A DNA stretch of 64,000 bases from Hydrangea macrophylla. Taxonomy: Eukaryota > Streptophyta > Magnoliopsida > Cornales > Hydrangeaceae. Made by a program: the position numbers and the translations under genes. The DNA is taken from the NCBI GenBank assembly GCA_033977485.1, contig CM066994.1:13146001-13210000 (forward strand), written 5' to 3'. The notes beneath the pieces were generated by a model. It was not told where the DNA came from. It made no database searches and saw only the letters and a program-made list of their open reading frames with translations. Shown here in pieces: positions 1-11,450 of the stretch; position 1 is the first letter of the stretch; every line of letters starts with the position of its first letter.

Positions 1-394
1 AATTGTCATATAAGCATATTTTTAGAATTGTGGACTCAGCATATAGCTGAGCAGTGGAGATTTACTCCATGCAGGTACGAAGAAAGGCAAGAAGAAGCGA
101 AAGGAGTGAGGCTGTGGGGATGACGGGAAAATTCTAGTGCATGCTTTTGGTTTTCTTTCCAATTATTGTAATAATGAAATTGTGGAGCTAAAACCATGTT
201 TTGTTTGGATTGGAAACCTTGGAAGGATTTTGGAAATGTTGTAATATGTAACCAAACTTCTTATAGTTAGTTTTGAATTCGTCCGAACTCGTAAGTTCGT
301 GTTTTGTAAACTTGACTTGTCAAATTCGGATTTTCAAGGAATGTGAATATAAAATTTTGTGAATCGCGCCAAACAAGTCTTAGCTTGTTCCGTT
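1..394 (+). repeat. Family C LTR, left fragment (host of the whole nest)
   Basis: This stretch is the reverse complement of roughly 63440-63830, with matching landmarks such as ctgagcaatggagattta and gaattcgtccgaactc. It is therefore one copy of a dispersed repeat whose other copy lies inverted at the window end. The same unit resumes at 21300-21351 after CACTA-1 and again at 62704 after the Ogre-like element. Alignment to the inverted copy runs smoothly across all three pieces. The inverted copy ends in TGTCACGACCC (read on +), like the ends of the A and B LTRs, so I infer an LTR of a gypsy-type element. No coding sequence is seen. The true 5' end is outside the window. Confidence 0.8.
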
Positions 395-720
395 CACTAC
401 ACCATATGGCTCGATTTGTAATGGAATATCCGTTACAATTTTGGCGTTGCAAATTTGTAACGGATTTTTGTAACGGATATATCTGTTGCTAATTAGTAAC
501 AGATATACCCGTTATTAATATTATTTTTGTAACGGATATACCCGTTACAAATTAGTTTAGTAACGGATAAATATACAACTTTTTTGATTTTTTTGAAAAA
601 AATACTAACGGTGTGTAACGAATTAGTAACGGTTATATCCGCTACTAATTTCCAAAATGTATAAAATTAGAAACAGATTTTGTAACGGATATTCCCGTTA
701 CAAATTTTAATTACAAATAA
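395..720. repeat. CACTA-1 subterminal repeats (3' end of the element)
   Basis: About eight copies, in both orientations, of a motif close to taacggatatacccgttac lie within 330 bp of the terminal inverted repeat. The motif is itself nearly palindromic (gtaacgg...ccgttac). Clustered subterminal motifs are the known binding sites of TNPA-type proteins in En/Spm. Related motifs (gtaacggacatg, cgttacaa) occur at the other end, 21155-21299. Confidence 0.85.
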
Positions 721-1034
721 AAAAAATTATTTATTTGAAATGTTTCCTAATTTTTTTTCCCACCTAATTAACAAGCATTATAATCCATATGAAACACAAA
801 AAAAAAATAACAATAATAAATGAATAAATAACAATAAACTTAATCCATAATACATAATCTATACCAAACACAACAAACATAATCCATAATACATAATCCA
901 TATCACACAAAACAAACATAATCCATAATCCATACTAATCATAACAAGTAAAGAGTTCATCCGACCAAACTTAAACTAACTATAACAAACCATGTCCGAA
1001 ATTTAAAGAGTTATAGAAAATAAGATGATCGAAG
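721..1034. other. AT-rich non-coding part of CACTA-1
   Basis: This AT-rich stretch has repeated short phrases (aatccataatacataatcc) between 780 and 930. I see no gene here. It probably represents the 3' non-coding region of the TNPA-like gene, whose stop codon is at 1035-1037 on the minus strand. Confidence 0.5.
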
Positions 1035-1183
1035 TCAAACATACTTTAACCTATTCTCAAGCCAAATCATATATCCACCTTGAACAAAGCCTCCCAAAGT
1101 ATCGAAGCCACCTTGAGGATGGTCGAACAAACGAGCATTGGGATCAATCACTTCCTCGATATAAACTTTCTTTTCATCAATAC

Positions 1184-2487
1184 TGATGTTGTTAGTATCA
1201 AGATATAAAAGTATACTTTACTTTTCTAAAGATTGCAGTGTGGAAGTAAAGGTCGAACCCACAGAGATTGAAATACTACAGTGCTTTAATTTTAAAACCT
1301 AAATCTAATTAATTAAGAAAAACAGATTTTGATTTGATTTTAATTAAACTAAGAACAATAAAAGTAAATCTAAATTATGAAAGCAATTAAAGTTGTTTTA
1401 AAGATATTTGAAGGAAATCTAGGATTGCAAATCCACCACTAGCTTCATAATAAGGGTATTTATGCATTCAATTAGCTTATTAAGTTGGATGATAGTGGGG
1501 AATTGTAGCTACAAGTCCAATTCCTCCGTCAAGAAGATAACTATGGTTCAAGCACCAACATAATCCATCTTCGGTTAGCACGAATTATCCCACACTAAAC
1601 TAGGGTTGTGACATAATCCGTCTAACCTAGGCATGGACTATTCGGATACTTGATAGCACAATTTAATGTAAGCACCATTACATGTAAATAATCTAAACAA
1701 GCACAGCAAGCATAGATCATTGAGCACATCACAGTCAAAATAGATCTAAGACAAGAATAGATTTTGAAAGCAATGATTTAATTCATAGAAGCACGATTTA
1801 TTTATAAAAATCCTCGGAACATGTAATCATCATCCATACATAATAAAACTAAAATAAAAACATAAAATACACCCTATTACTTGGCTAGGGTTTCATTGAC
1901 CCTAGATCTAGAGTCTAGTTGTCCATAGAATTGATACATGGCAAGTAATTGATGGAGGAGGCCATGGGAATCCTTGGTCTTCTTCTCCTTGCTTTCCTCT
2001 CTTCAATGGCTGAAAGTGTGGTTGTATATTGTGTGTATAACAATTGTCAACCCCTAAATTGAAGTAAAATAGGGTATATATAGATTTTAGGCAAGTTTTG
2101 GAAGCTTTCCTAACCCGAAACGTACTAAAACTGCTATATTTTACAATCTGGACGCAATTAGGCAGTTTCGTTCGCGTAGGAATCATCAGTAGAGTGAAAT
2201 ACGCAAATTACATTTTTACACAGGTCGCGCGAGCGGGCCGCGCGAGCGCGATATGGGGAAGTCGCGCGAGCGATTTCGGGATTTTCACGCGAGCGGGTCG
2301 CGTGCGCGATGTGGTTTTTCTTGCTTCTTTTCTTCTGCTTTTTCACCCTGTTTAGCCTGGTTTACTTAATTTCTTCCAAATCCTGTCAGAAAATAGAAAA
2401 GGAAGTAAAAATATACAAAAACAGGATAAAAAGGTACTAACAAACGTAAGTTAAGGCATATAATTAGGATCTGTTCTCTCCCGATCA
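1184..2487 (-). repeat. Solo LTR, family D, copy 1
   Basis: The unit is bounded by tg...ca ends (minus-strand start TGATCGGGAGAGAA, end CAACATCA) and flanked by a 5-bp duplication aatac (1179-1183 and 2488-2492). An inverted second copy is at 41684-43051 with its own TSD. There is no internal region between two LTRs, so each is a solo LTR left by LTR-LTR recombination. It contains a CG-rich near-palindromic cluster (2222-2312) in an otherwise AT-rich unit. The superfamily (gypsy or copia) cannot be decided from an LTR alone. Confidence 0.9.
2222..2312. repeat. CG-rich palindromic cluster in family D LTR, copy 1
   Basis: Units such as gtcgcgcgagcgggccgcgc and gtcgcgcgagcgat are packed into 90 bp, with CpG density far above the flanks. 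The same kind of cluster occurs in the other D copy (41862-41998) and in family B LTRs (11310-11450 and 33265-33530). Confidence 0.85.
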
Positions 2488-3881
2488 AATACCAACGGTT
2501 TTGAAGTAACATGTTTTAGCACTAGCATCCGTCACAACATACCCCTTTACTAATTCTTTCCAAATTTATCAAGTAAGATAACCGGGGGTTTGTTGATGGG
2601 AGTAGGCATAGAATGAAGAGAATTTTGATTTTTCATCGTGGCAAAAACGTTATTTAAGTTTTGTCTTAAATGAATAGGGCGATTATACTGAATTAGATGC
2701 AAGATCACTTGAAGGAGTAGTCACCATTGGAGGGGTACTCACATTTGAAAATTTGGTAATATAAGACATCATTACACCCTCAAAATTGTTAAGTCTTGAG
2801 ATGACTCATCCTTAAATGATTTGTCTTCTTCATTTGTCTTACCTTTTTGTTCAATTATTGACCTTGTCACCCCAAGTTGACTTACTTGCTTCTTAGAGAC
2901 ATGAGAACCCACCGCACGAACCCCCCCTCCCTCGAGTTCCTTCCCAAATACTTCTGCTAATTCATCATTGTCAAGGTCTTCGCACGTGTCATTACATCCC
3001 GAGTCAAACAAGCTTTGGCTTTTTTTTCTTTCTATTTCTAGCAGCTATAACTTCGTCCTACAGTATATAAAAGTGAAACTTATAATATTAAAATAAAATG
3101 ATTATGCTAAACTTTAAACCTACAAACAATCACATATTTTACTCACATATTTACTCTTACCACTCTCTAACACAGTCTCATCTCTACGCTCATGTGCGGC
3201 CAGCCATTTGTCTATGCGACGAATTTTTTTTTTTCCAGGATTTTCTTATTCCAAGACATTGAAATTCAACAAGTTAGTTAAAAAAATTGTTACAACACAA
3301 AATGTGTTAAAATAATGATACAAACCATTAAGAATTGTTTTTGAGCATAGGAACAATTCCCAAGAGTATGGGGAGTCTCCTGTTGTTCTCAATTGTTACA
3401 ATTTGTAACATTTTGCTCCTTATTTTTTGGATAACTCTCATTTTCTACAAAGCTTCTTCAAATATGTGGATCAATACTGGCCGACCCAACTTCTTCATTC
3501 AAAAGGGCCCACAATTATTTTTGTGAGATAAACTTTTGGGGCCACGACTTCTCCGCCAATGGTCGAGCCACATCTGGCGAAACCTCTAGTTCAAACTCAC
3601 CCTAGTAGTGGAATAAGATAGTTATGTTACAAGTAAATAATTAAAGCAAAACAACTAATTGAGTAAAGAGCATACAAACAAAAGTTTACCATCAAAGCAT
3701 TCCAAACATCATCTTTGAAGTTATTTGGCACAGTTCGAAAATCTTTGTAGCTAATTGGAAGGTAGCTTCTCACAAAATCCGTCGTATGACTATTCCATAC
3801 CTTCGTAACAGACTCGTCAGCTTGAATTATGACTTTCATTTTCTCCTTGGGGCCCTTTGAGGCATTATACCGAATACCTAT

Positions 3882-4545
3882 TGATACGCCCAAAATTGGT
3901 TCTATCCTATGATTGAGTGGTTCCACTCAGTGGCCGACCCCTATCTCAACCAAATCATGCACAGTTCCTTGGATAAGTATTAGCCCAAGCGGTTTGGTCT
4001 ACCCGAGGCATCTCGAGCAGTTCATCCACGACTAGGCCAACAGGTCGGGAAGACCGCGCAAGCACGGTTCGTACATGCGCAGTCAAGCCAGGCCCGCGAG
4101 ACACGCTCCAGAATATTCCAGGCTGTTTCCTAATCAAGTTAGAATACTAATGAAAAGAGCACATCATTTCCTAATCCAATTAGGAAACCCCCACAATTAA
4201 TGCCAATCAATCTTAATTGGATTATATTTTCTTATCCATGTAGTAGTGGGTCTCTTGCATCTATAAAAGAGACCTCTCACCCCCATAGAAAAGGATTAAC
4301 TTTTCAGTCTATACAACACCTCTATAGCAGTCATCAACTCGCCCGGCCGACCTACGGTAGCTCCAGACTATTGTTGGTTCACCACAGGTCCCCGACTTTT
4401 TACAGTATAGTGAACGTGCTCAGACACACACGTGGACGTACGTTCCTTCATTAACAGGGCCGAACCACATACAAAAAATCAGTCTCTCACTCTTTCTCTC
4501 TCCTTAAACTGCTCTAGTTTATCTTACCAAATTTTGGCATCATCA
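3882..4545 (+). repeat. 5' LTR of the 4.0 kb gypsy element
   Basis: It starts TGATACGCCCAAAATTGG and ends GGCATCATCA. It is closely similar to 7243-7904 with scattered substitutions. A TATAAAAG box lies at about 4262, so transcription likely starts some 30 bp downstream. Confidence 0.93.
4262..4269 (+). promoter_or_regulatory. Putative TATA box in 5' LTR
   Basis: The sequence ctataaaagagacc is a good plant TATA context. The matching site in the 3' LTR is at about 7623. Confidence 0.6.
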
Positions 4546-4548
4546 GCT

Positions 4549-4565
4549 TGGCGCCGTCTGTGGGA
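4549..4565 (+). other. Primer-binding site (tRNA-primed)
   Basis: The sequence TGGCGCCGTCTGTGGGA begins three bases after the 5' LTR. This form is common in plant Tat-type gypsy elements. I did not assign the priming tRNA. Confidence 0.8.
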
Positions 4566-4607
4566 AACGACAGATTTCTTAAAGCACAAATCTCTCAGCT
4601 GACAGTC

Positions 4608-5790
4608 ATGCCTCCAAATAAGGGTAAGAAGGCTACGCAACGGGCTAGCCGGGCTATCCCGTCGACCCCGGCGTTCCTGACACCAGAGTAGATCACCGCA
4701 GTCATCACACAGCTCCTGAAGATCCAACATCAAACCCAGTAGCAGATCAAAGCCCTGCTGGCCCAACAAAGCAATCCTCTAGTGGCCGGGAAGTGGCCCG
4801 GGAATGTTACATACAGTCGGGACCCGATCTTGACCAGACAACGTCCCCGAGCCAACCTGTCCCGCGTTGAGGGTGCCATAGACATCAGCTGTAGGGGTGC
4901 TGCTCGAGAGGAGAGGCAGGAGCATATAGCCCAGGAATCAGTCCAAGGTCACTCGGTCAAGAGCCGAGGTGGCCTTGGGCACACGATCATCCAGAGTCAT
5001 AACTAAGCCCGATCCCAGAGGATTGCACACCTCCATGAAGAAGAAGCCTCTTCCACCAACCCGACCAACCCACCAGATACCGGTCGGGATGGTGTAATGA
5101 CCCGTCTCCAGAGTTTAAAGAAATAGATCGAAAAAATGGCCAAAGAGTTAGGCAAAAAAGCTACTCAGGACCATGTCAATACCGAGACAGAGTTACCATT
5201 CTCTAACCTAATCATGAGGTTTGTCATCCCACGAAAGTTCAAGCAGCCTCGCCTGGATTCATACGACGGCTCGGGTAACCCTATAGACTATGTTCGGACC
5301 TACAAGGCTCAGATGGCCCTGGCCACCAAAGCCGACGAACTGCACTACCTGGCCTTCACTAGCACTTTAAAAGGTCCAACCGCCCAATGGTTCTATTCCT
5401 TGATGCCCCGATCGGTCTGCAGTTTCAAGCATCTCAGCAAGCAGTTCATCAACTAATTCATCGGTATGCATGAATGGCCAAAGCCTGACATGCAGCAACT
5501 GACAGTCGGATAAAGGATAACGAGCCCCTTAAAAAATTCACTGATCGGTTTAATCAAGAGAAGCTCGGGACCTATGATCTTTATGAAACCGTCACTATTA
5601 CAGCCTTCTGTTCAGGAGTTCAGCACACCAAGTGCACCACGTCGTTTCATAGAAACTGACCGGCAACCTAGGTTGAACTCACAAAGACGGTTAAAAAATA
5701 CATTGACACTGAAGAGTTTCTAAAGACCAAAGACCCTGGGCAAGAAAGCTACGAGCCTTCCGAAAGTAAGCGGAAGTGAGAACAGCTCGA
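4608..5790 (+). pseudogene. Broken gag of the 4.0 kb gypsy element
   Basis: The likely start is ATG at 4608, encoding MPPNKGKKATQRASRAIP, with stops soon after (near 4690 and 4740). The conserved Retrotrans_gag capsid core is clear at 5196-5453: FSNLIMRFVIPRKFKQPRLD, then an SYDGSGNPIDYVRTYKAQM-type segment, then LKGPTAQWFYSLMP and FKHLSKQFI. A stop follows at 5454, and gag-like codons resume in shifted frames to about 5780 (KKYIDTEEFLKTKDPGQ). The order and spacing match Tat/Ogre-group Gag, which packages element RNA. No zinc knuckle is seen. Confidence 0.8.
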
Positions 5791-5842
5791 GAAGAACAAT
5801 GTGGAGAAGCCCAGTAGTTCTAGCAGTACCTCCAAGTCACAA

Positions 5843-6110
5843 CAGTCAGGGTCCGGTAGCCCTGACCCGGCCTCCAGTTCGTAGCAGTCTGAGTTCAGAA
5901 GCCCTGACCCGACCTCCAGTTCGCAGCGGTCTGAGTCCGACAGCCCCGACCCGACCTCCAGTTCACAGCAGTATGAGTCCGGCAACCCCGACCCGACCTC
6001 CAATTTGCGGCGGTCTGAGTCCGGCAGCCACAACCCGACCTCTAGTTTGCAGAAGTCAGGATCCAGTGGTCCCGACCTTGCCTCCAGCTCAGAATAATCA
6101 AGAGCCCAGT
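5843..6110 (+). repeat. 42-bp tandem array
   Basis: Five to six units of 42 bp, each with a core like ccgacccgacctccagttcg, lie just after the gag remnant. Because 42 is a multiple of 3, the array stays open in one frame and would encode a 14-residue Pro/Ser-rich repeat (TRPPVRSSLS-like). Tandem arrays between coding region and 3' LTR are characteristic of Tat-group elements. Confidence 0.85.
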
Positions 6111-6254
6111 GATCCCGACCTGACCTCCTGTCTCCAACAGACCGATCAAGTCCAACTGCAATGGTACTTTTTCCTGATCATAGAGCAAAACTCAGACTAT
6201 AAAAGATCTCCTGTAAAGATTTAGATCACCTATCAATTCCTCGTCGATCCCCGG

Positions 6255-6445
6255 AGCACAACAAAAAGACCTTAGGTTCAACTCCCGAGGTGCTAAAAAG
6301 ACCTCGGGCTCAACCCCGAGGCAACCAAAGACCACTATTACGGAATTGGCAAAAGACCTCGGGATCACACCCAAGGCACCCAAAAGAGCTCGGGATCATA
6401 CTCGAGGCACCAAAAAGACCTTAGGATCGTACCCGAGGTGACGGC
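6255..6445 (+). repeat. Degenerate short tandem repeats (gacctcgggatc… units)
   Basis: Five or six degenerate units of about 30-40 bp contain aaaagacctcggg and a partner ccgaggcacc, which can pair as small hairpins. There is no coding potential. Confidence 0.65.
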
Positions 6446-7228
6446 TTTGCTTAGGCTCATAACCTGCGATGGGGGCAAATCCCTCTAGGTGGCTAATGAT
6501 GGCAAGCTTCAAAAGACCCTGCAACCACCCACGTTCCAGGTCGGTTACCTACAGTCATAGCCTCTACAGACCCCCGTCTTAGCAAAAGCTTGGGGGGTAG
6601 GAAGGCACAATAAATTAAACAGGCAATTACACCGGGTATTTACAGGCCTTGGGGTTAACTAAGTCAAACTCTTAGACAACCCGGGTGCCTACAGTATTCA
6701 GAGGCAATAACTCCACTTAGGTCCAAACCGACAATAGAGGTGACTAAAATCTCTTAGGTTGGCCCACGATAGAGGAGTAAAGGACCCTAAAGCAACACGC
6801 TTTAGGTCGGCTCCACCAACTTGGTCAAACTCTTCTCCCAACAGTCTTGATGAAGGCTGGCTGGGCAGAAGATAACCATCCTGGGGAGTTAACATAAAAG
6901 GACCCTAAAGCAATACGCTTTAGGTCGACTTTTCCAACATGGTCAAATTCTTTTGCCCACAACCTTGACGAAGGTTTACGTGTAGAAGATAACCATCCTA
7001 GGAGCTAACTCAAGCAAAAGACTCCGAATTAGGCCGAGTCTCAACTCTTGGCCAATTCCTAAGCGCTAAAAGGTTCCGAGCTAGGCTGAGTCTCAACACT
7101 TAACCAGCTCCCGAGAATTCACACGACTCAGAAGCTCCGAAGCAGCTTTACCAAGCACTCAGACATTGGCAAGTGGCAGTCAAACAGATTTTTAAAATTG
7201 CCTTGCTATGGCATCCGGCCAACCTTGG
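6446..7228 (+). other. Non-coding 3' internal region with a duplicated hairpin
   Basis: A block of about 118 bp is duplicated with flanking text (6783 and 6901). Each copy holds cctaaagcaacacgctttagg, or a close variant, an 8-bp perfect stem with a 5-base loop. No ORF of interest is present. Confidence 0.65.
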
Positions 7229-7242
7229 AAATGGGGGGCAAC
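7229..7242 (+). other. Polypurine tract
   Basis: The sequence aaatggggggcaac lies directly before the 3' LTR start at 7243, the expected place for plus-strand priming. Confidence 0.75.
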
Positions 7243-7904
7243 TGATACGCCCAAAATTGGCTATATCCTATGACCGAGCGGTTCCACTTAGTGGCCAACC
7301 CCTATCTTAACCAAATCATGCACATTTCCTTGGATAAGCATCAACCCGAGCGGTTTGATCTGCTCGAGGCATCCCGAGCTGTTCATCCAGGACCCGGCCA
7401 ACAGGTCAGGAAGACCGCACAAGCATGGTCCGTACATGTGCAGTCAAGCCAGGCCCGCGAGACACGCTCCAAAATATTCCAGGTTGTTTCCTAATCAAGT
7501 TATAAGACTAATGGAAAGAGCATATTATTTCCTACTCCAATTAGGAAACCCCCACAATTAATGCCAATCAATCTTAATTGGATTATAATTCCTTATCCAT
7601 GTAGTTGTAGGTCTCTTGCATTTATAAAAGAGACCCATCACCCCCATAGAAAGTGATCAACTTTTCAGTCTATACACCACCTCTATAGCAGTCATCAACT
7701 CGCCCGGTCGACCTACGGTAGCTTCAGACTATTGTTGGTTCAGCACAGGTCCCCAGCTTTTTACAGTATAGTGAACGTGCTCAAACACACGTGGATGTAG
7801 GTTCCTTCATTAGCAGGGCCGAATCACATACAAAAAACCAGTCTCTCATTCTTTCTCTCTCCTTAAACTGCTCTAGTTTATCTTACCAAATTTAGGCATC
7901 ATCA
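7243..7904 (+). repeat. 3' LTR of the 4.0 kb gypsy element
   Basis: It is a copy of 3882-4545, ending GGCATCATCA before TSD cctat. Substitutions relative to the 5' LTR are scattered, so the insertion is not very recent. Confidence 0.93.
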
Positions 7905-7909
7905 CCTAT

Positions 7910-8205
7910 CATTTGAAAATAAGGTGTTAGTTCGCAAGTAATATTAAATTAATAATAACAATATTAAATGACATAGCAATAATTAACATACCACAAGGAC
8001 ATTTTTATAATAAAGGTAGCAATTATATTCCAAAATTAGCAACAATTAACTGACCATAAGGAAATTTTTACAATAAAGGTAGGTTCCAACCTTAAAGTAT
8101 TATCGTCGAACTTGTAGTATGTGAAGAACAATTGAAGAACTTGAACCTGTAGTATTCTGCAAATCCATCAACGTTAAGTCGAAACAGTACCCATCGACGT
8201 ATTTG
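7910..8205 (-). other. CACTA-1 remnant between TNP2-like gene and inserted gypsy
   Basis: This AT-rich sequence contains a direct repeat of ggttccaacctta…agtattatcgtcgaac at about 8084 and 8216. It is probably what is left of the transposase 3' coding part or the intergenic spacer. No clean frame can be read. Confidence 0.4.
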
Positions 8206-10029
8206 TTATTGATTAGGTTCCAACCTTAGAGTATTATCGTCGAACAAAGGCCCTTCGTCAGAGAACTCGCTGTTTTCCTCTAAAAAGGTTTCACGAGAAT
8301 GTTTGTGATTTCCATCCATTGGATTTAGCATGTATTCCATGCAATACCTAATAGATTCTCCAACAATATACAACTCTGTAATAGATCCTTTAATATACCT
8401 CTTATTGCTAGGTATGTCTTTAAATTCCTTTATTTGCCAATTTGTATATGTAGACGTGTTAGTCGATAAAGTCGTTAACACTCCTGAATATGTACAAAAT
8501 TAAAATATAAGTAAAAGAGTATACCGTTCAAAAGAATACATCCACCGAGGTCCGGTAGGTCCATAAATCAATGCTTCATTAGCTAGATGCACCATGAGGT
8601 GGATATTGATATCAAAATATGTAGGTGGAAAGTGTTTTTCCAACACACACAATGCCTCGGCAACCATGTATTTGGCTCTTTGGATATCCGTCTGAATTAA
8701 AACTTTTGAGCACAATAGGTTAAAAAATAAGCTTATTTGTTGGATAGCTCTGCGCAAATCTCGGTGTTTCGGAAAGGCATATTGAAGTAGTACAGGTAAC
8801 AAATATTCTACAATAACATGAAAATCATGCAACATCAATGAATGCAAACTGGGTGGGTTAACAATGACAATGTTGCTCAGGTTAGATGAAAAACTAGTAG
8901 GGAGCTTCAAATCTTTCAAGATTTGGCAAAATTCTCGCTTCTCATCTTTATCTAAGTGAAATGACGCTTTTGGTTTTATCTGATTGCCTGTGTGGTCATC
9001 TACTCTCATCCATTGGCCACCGTGTATGACGATAGCTCATATCCAAATGTGCATTGAGTGTATCCTTTGACTTATTTTTATCATCTGGGATTGGGAAAAT
9101 TATATGCTCTGTAACATTCTTCTCGGTGTGTATCACATCAAGAACATGACAAACTTGATGAGAGCTCCAGTATTCCAAATTAAACAAGATGAACCTTTTA
9201 TACCAGGCCTATGTAGGTTCAACATTACCGCCATCATCCTCATTGCACGTCTTCCTTTTCCTACTCAAAACTGTTGGGATATTGCCAAGAACATATTTTA
9301 TCTACTGTAACGTCTCTGACAGTGCATCTCCATTTAATCGAGGAGGAGGATGACTATGTTCAGATAACCTATACCCCAAACACCCACCACTCCTAAACGG
9401 GTGATCTGTGCTAAGGAAAATATGCTAGTTTGTGTAAACTATTTTCTTACTATGATGTAGATGGATTTTGTGTCATCTCCACAACTAGGACATGTTTTAT
9501 AACCATATGTTATACATCCAGATAAATTTCCATATGCGGGAAAATCATGAATACCCCACATTAGCATAGCTTTTAACGTAAAATGTTGAATTTTGTACAT
9601 GTCAAAAGTCGGCACTCCTTCTTCCCAAAGCTGCTTCAACTCATTTACTAGAGGTTGAGGAAAACATCAATGTCTTGACCCGGTGCCTTTGGCCCAGGAA
9701 CTAGCAAAGACAACATTTGGAACTCTCGTTTCATGCACAACGAAGGTGGGAGATTATAAGACACTCTGATAATATGCCAACAACTATAACTAGAGGACTG
9801 AATACCATGCGGATTAAACCCATCGGTTGCAATTGCAAGTCAAACGTTACGCCCTTCTTCACCAAATTTTGGCCATTTATCCTTAAACATTCTCCACTGT
9901 GGAGAATCATATGGATGGCGTAGATAATCCCATGAAGAGGTCGATCGATCGTGCCATGTCATTTCGTGGGCAATCCATGGTATAGTAAACAATCTCACAA
10001 GTCTTGGAATCAAAGGGAAATGTCTCAAT
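8206..10029 (-). pseudogene. TNP2/TNPD-like CACTA transposase, central and C-terminal part
   Basis: On the minus strand from 10029 the reading begins LIPRLVRLFTIPWIAHEMTW, with VRLAIATDGFNPHG around 9835. It continues through FPAYGNLSGCITYGYKTCPSC (9440-9580) and LDVIHTEKNV (9150-9110), the typical Transposase_21 (PF02992) signature. It then runs to a DUF4218-like segment (8960-8540: LEKHFPPTYFDINIHLMVHL) and an RYIKGSITELYIVGE block (8410-8360). Several frameshifts and stops separate these blocks, and a splice site seems to follow the FERY codons near 8530. The protein would cut and join the CACTA ends. The N-terminal half is displaced to 12896-13720 by a solo LTR. Confidence 0.85.
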
Positions 10030-10689
10030 TGTCACGCCCCGACGTAGCATAAATAGGGAAAGCATTTAATTTCCTTTATGGACCCATAGGTCGCGACAGT
10101 TTGAAGGATAGATTCCGTCCCAAACGTCGAACAATATAATAATTTGAATCTAAGTAAGAGCAATCAAGAATTATAAAATTTTTTCAAGTTAATAATTATT
10201 ATAACACGTAGTCACCTAAAGGCACAACCCGCCTTGCAACAAAATAATATCTATTACATTAATCCATATTACAAATTCAGTTAATAACATAAAGTAGCAA
10301 TAATAAATTTCTTCTTCTTAGTTGGTTGTAATCAATTCGCATAATCACACTGCCCTGCCTGCTCATAACCTGAAAAGCCTAGACACGAATGTCCAAGGCA
10401 CGTCAACGTTGTTAACTTTATGAAGTTGGTGAGTATTAAAAACACATGCTTGTAATGTAAAACATACTCACTTTCCATTTTTTTTTCACAAGTTCATTAT
10501 TCCACATGTTAGAAATATAGTAATGAATTCAAACTGTAAAACAGTCGAGATAACGCCATAATCTTCAAATCAATAAAACATGTGACCGTGCATGGAACTA
10601 TGCAGCCCCCTCATTCTACTCTTTTTTCTCGACAACACATCATCCTAAATCTCTTGTTCTAGTATTTTAAAATACTAAGGTGACCACAC

Positions 10690-11040
10690 TATAGTACAGG
10701 GGTATCAGGGAATGTCCAGTTTGTCTCATACTTTAGTACACGAGTACCAGGGAGTGTCTAGTTTGCCTCACACTTTAGAACACGAGTACCAGGGAGTGTC
10801 CAGTTTGCCTCACACTTTAGCCATACCACAAATGCCAGGGAGTGTCCAGTAGGCCACACACTGTAGCATTACCATGATGCCAGGGAATGTCCAAGGCGGC
10901 ATCACACACTTTAGCACTACCACGAGCGCCAGGGAGTGTCCAATTTGTCAACGTCGCATTTCACATATACTCTAAACCATATCCTCAAAACATCACACTA
11001 TAGTACACAAGCACTAGGGAGTGTCCAAAACACAACCTCA
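10690..11040 (-). repeat. Degenerate minisatellite in family B LTR
   Basis: Units of about 45-60 bp share agtaccagggagtgtcca and cacactttag. The same module, in plus orientation, sits at 25320-25700, 47730-47960 and 49380-49740 in A and B LTRs. Confidence 0.8.
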
Positions 11041-11309
11041 TCCAATTACTCTTTTCACACTGACCATCACTCACCATGTATGTAAACTTGACTCACATGT
11101 ATGTCATATAACTCTATATAGAAATGTAATTCACTAAAAAACAAGATCAGCATACGTGCAAGAATAATCAAGTCTTTAATCATTCCTTTTTAACAAAATG
11201 TTACAAACATATTCTGTTTTAGCATATCTTCCAAACAGTACTCTAAAAACTCTCAAAACTTCTTCCAAACAGTTCCTTATAAAAAACAAACAAAAACACA
11301 AAAGGCCAA

Positions 11310-11450
11310 GTCGCTCGCGCTATGGGCCGCTCACGCGATATGCCGCTTTTTCGATTTTCTTTTAAAATTTCCAAACTGTCAGATATTAAACGGGTCGCGC
11401 GTGTGGGCCGCTGGCGCGAGGCTCGCTTGCGCAAGTCGCGCGCGCGAGTT
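11310..11450. repeat. CG-rich palindromic cluster in family B LTR, copy 1
   Basis: Units such as gtcgctcgcgctat, gggtcgcgcgtgtgggccgc and gcaagtcgcgcgcgcgag lie in two groups separated by about 70 bp of AT-rich DNA, as in 33265-33530. Confidence 0.85.

Larger units (their letters stand above)
1035..3881 (-). pseudogene. TNPA-like (Ptta/En/Spm, Transposase_24-like) transposase remnant of CACTA-1
   Basis: This is the second gene of CACTA-1, expected to bind the subterminal repeats. Read on the minus strand, 3881-3690 encodes a segment containing FVRSYLPISYKDFRTVP and KDDVWNALM, which resembles the Ptta/En/Spm plant transposase domain (compare 43090-43310 in CACTA-2). A segment at 3011-2772 is acidic and lysine-rich. 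The C-terminus is split by a solo LTR. Codons just right of 2488 (…KTCYFKTVG) continue in frame at 1183 (IDEKKVYIEEVIDPNARLF…) to a stop at 1035-1037. The 5' part is cut at 3881 by the gypsy element 3882-7904. Frameshifts and missing exons make it a pseudogene. Exon limits between 2500 and 3690 could not be fixed. Confidence 0.7.
3882..7904 (+). mobile_element. Non-autonomous Ty3/gypsy (Tat-like) LTR retrotransposon
   Basis: Two LTRs of about 660 bp (3882-4545 and 7243-7904) are flanked by TSD cctat (3877-3881 and 7905-7909). A primer-binding site follows the 5' LTR and a purine tract precedes the 3' LTR. The 2.7 kb internal region has only a broken gag and tandem arrays, with no protease, RT or integrase. 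It must therefore have moved using enzymes of another element. It is inserted in the TNPA/TNP2 region of CACTA-1. Confidence 0.93.

Noticed and set aside
2098..2355. Overlapping frames on both strands around 2100-2350 and 41728-42072
   Set aside because: They result from the CG-rich palindromic cluster suppressing stop codons. Arg/Ala-rich text is expected from cgcgcg repeats.
5749..6033. 94-codon minus-strand frame opposite the 42-bp array
   Set aside because: It is a shadow of the repeat period on the other strand.
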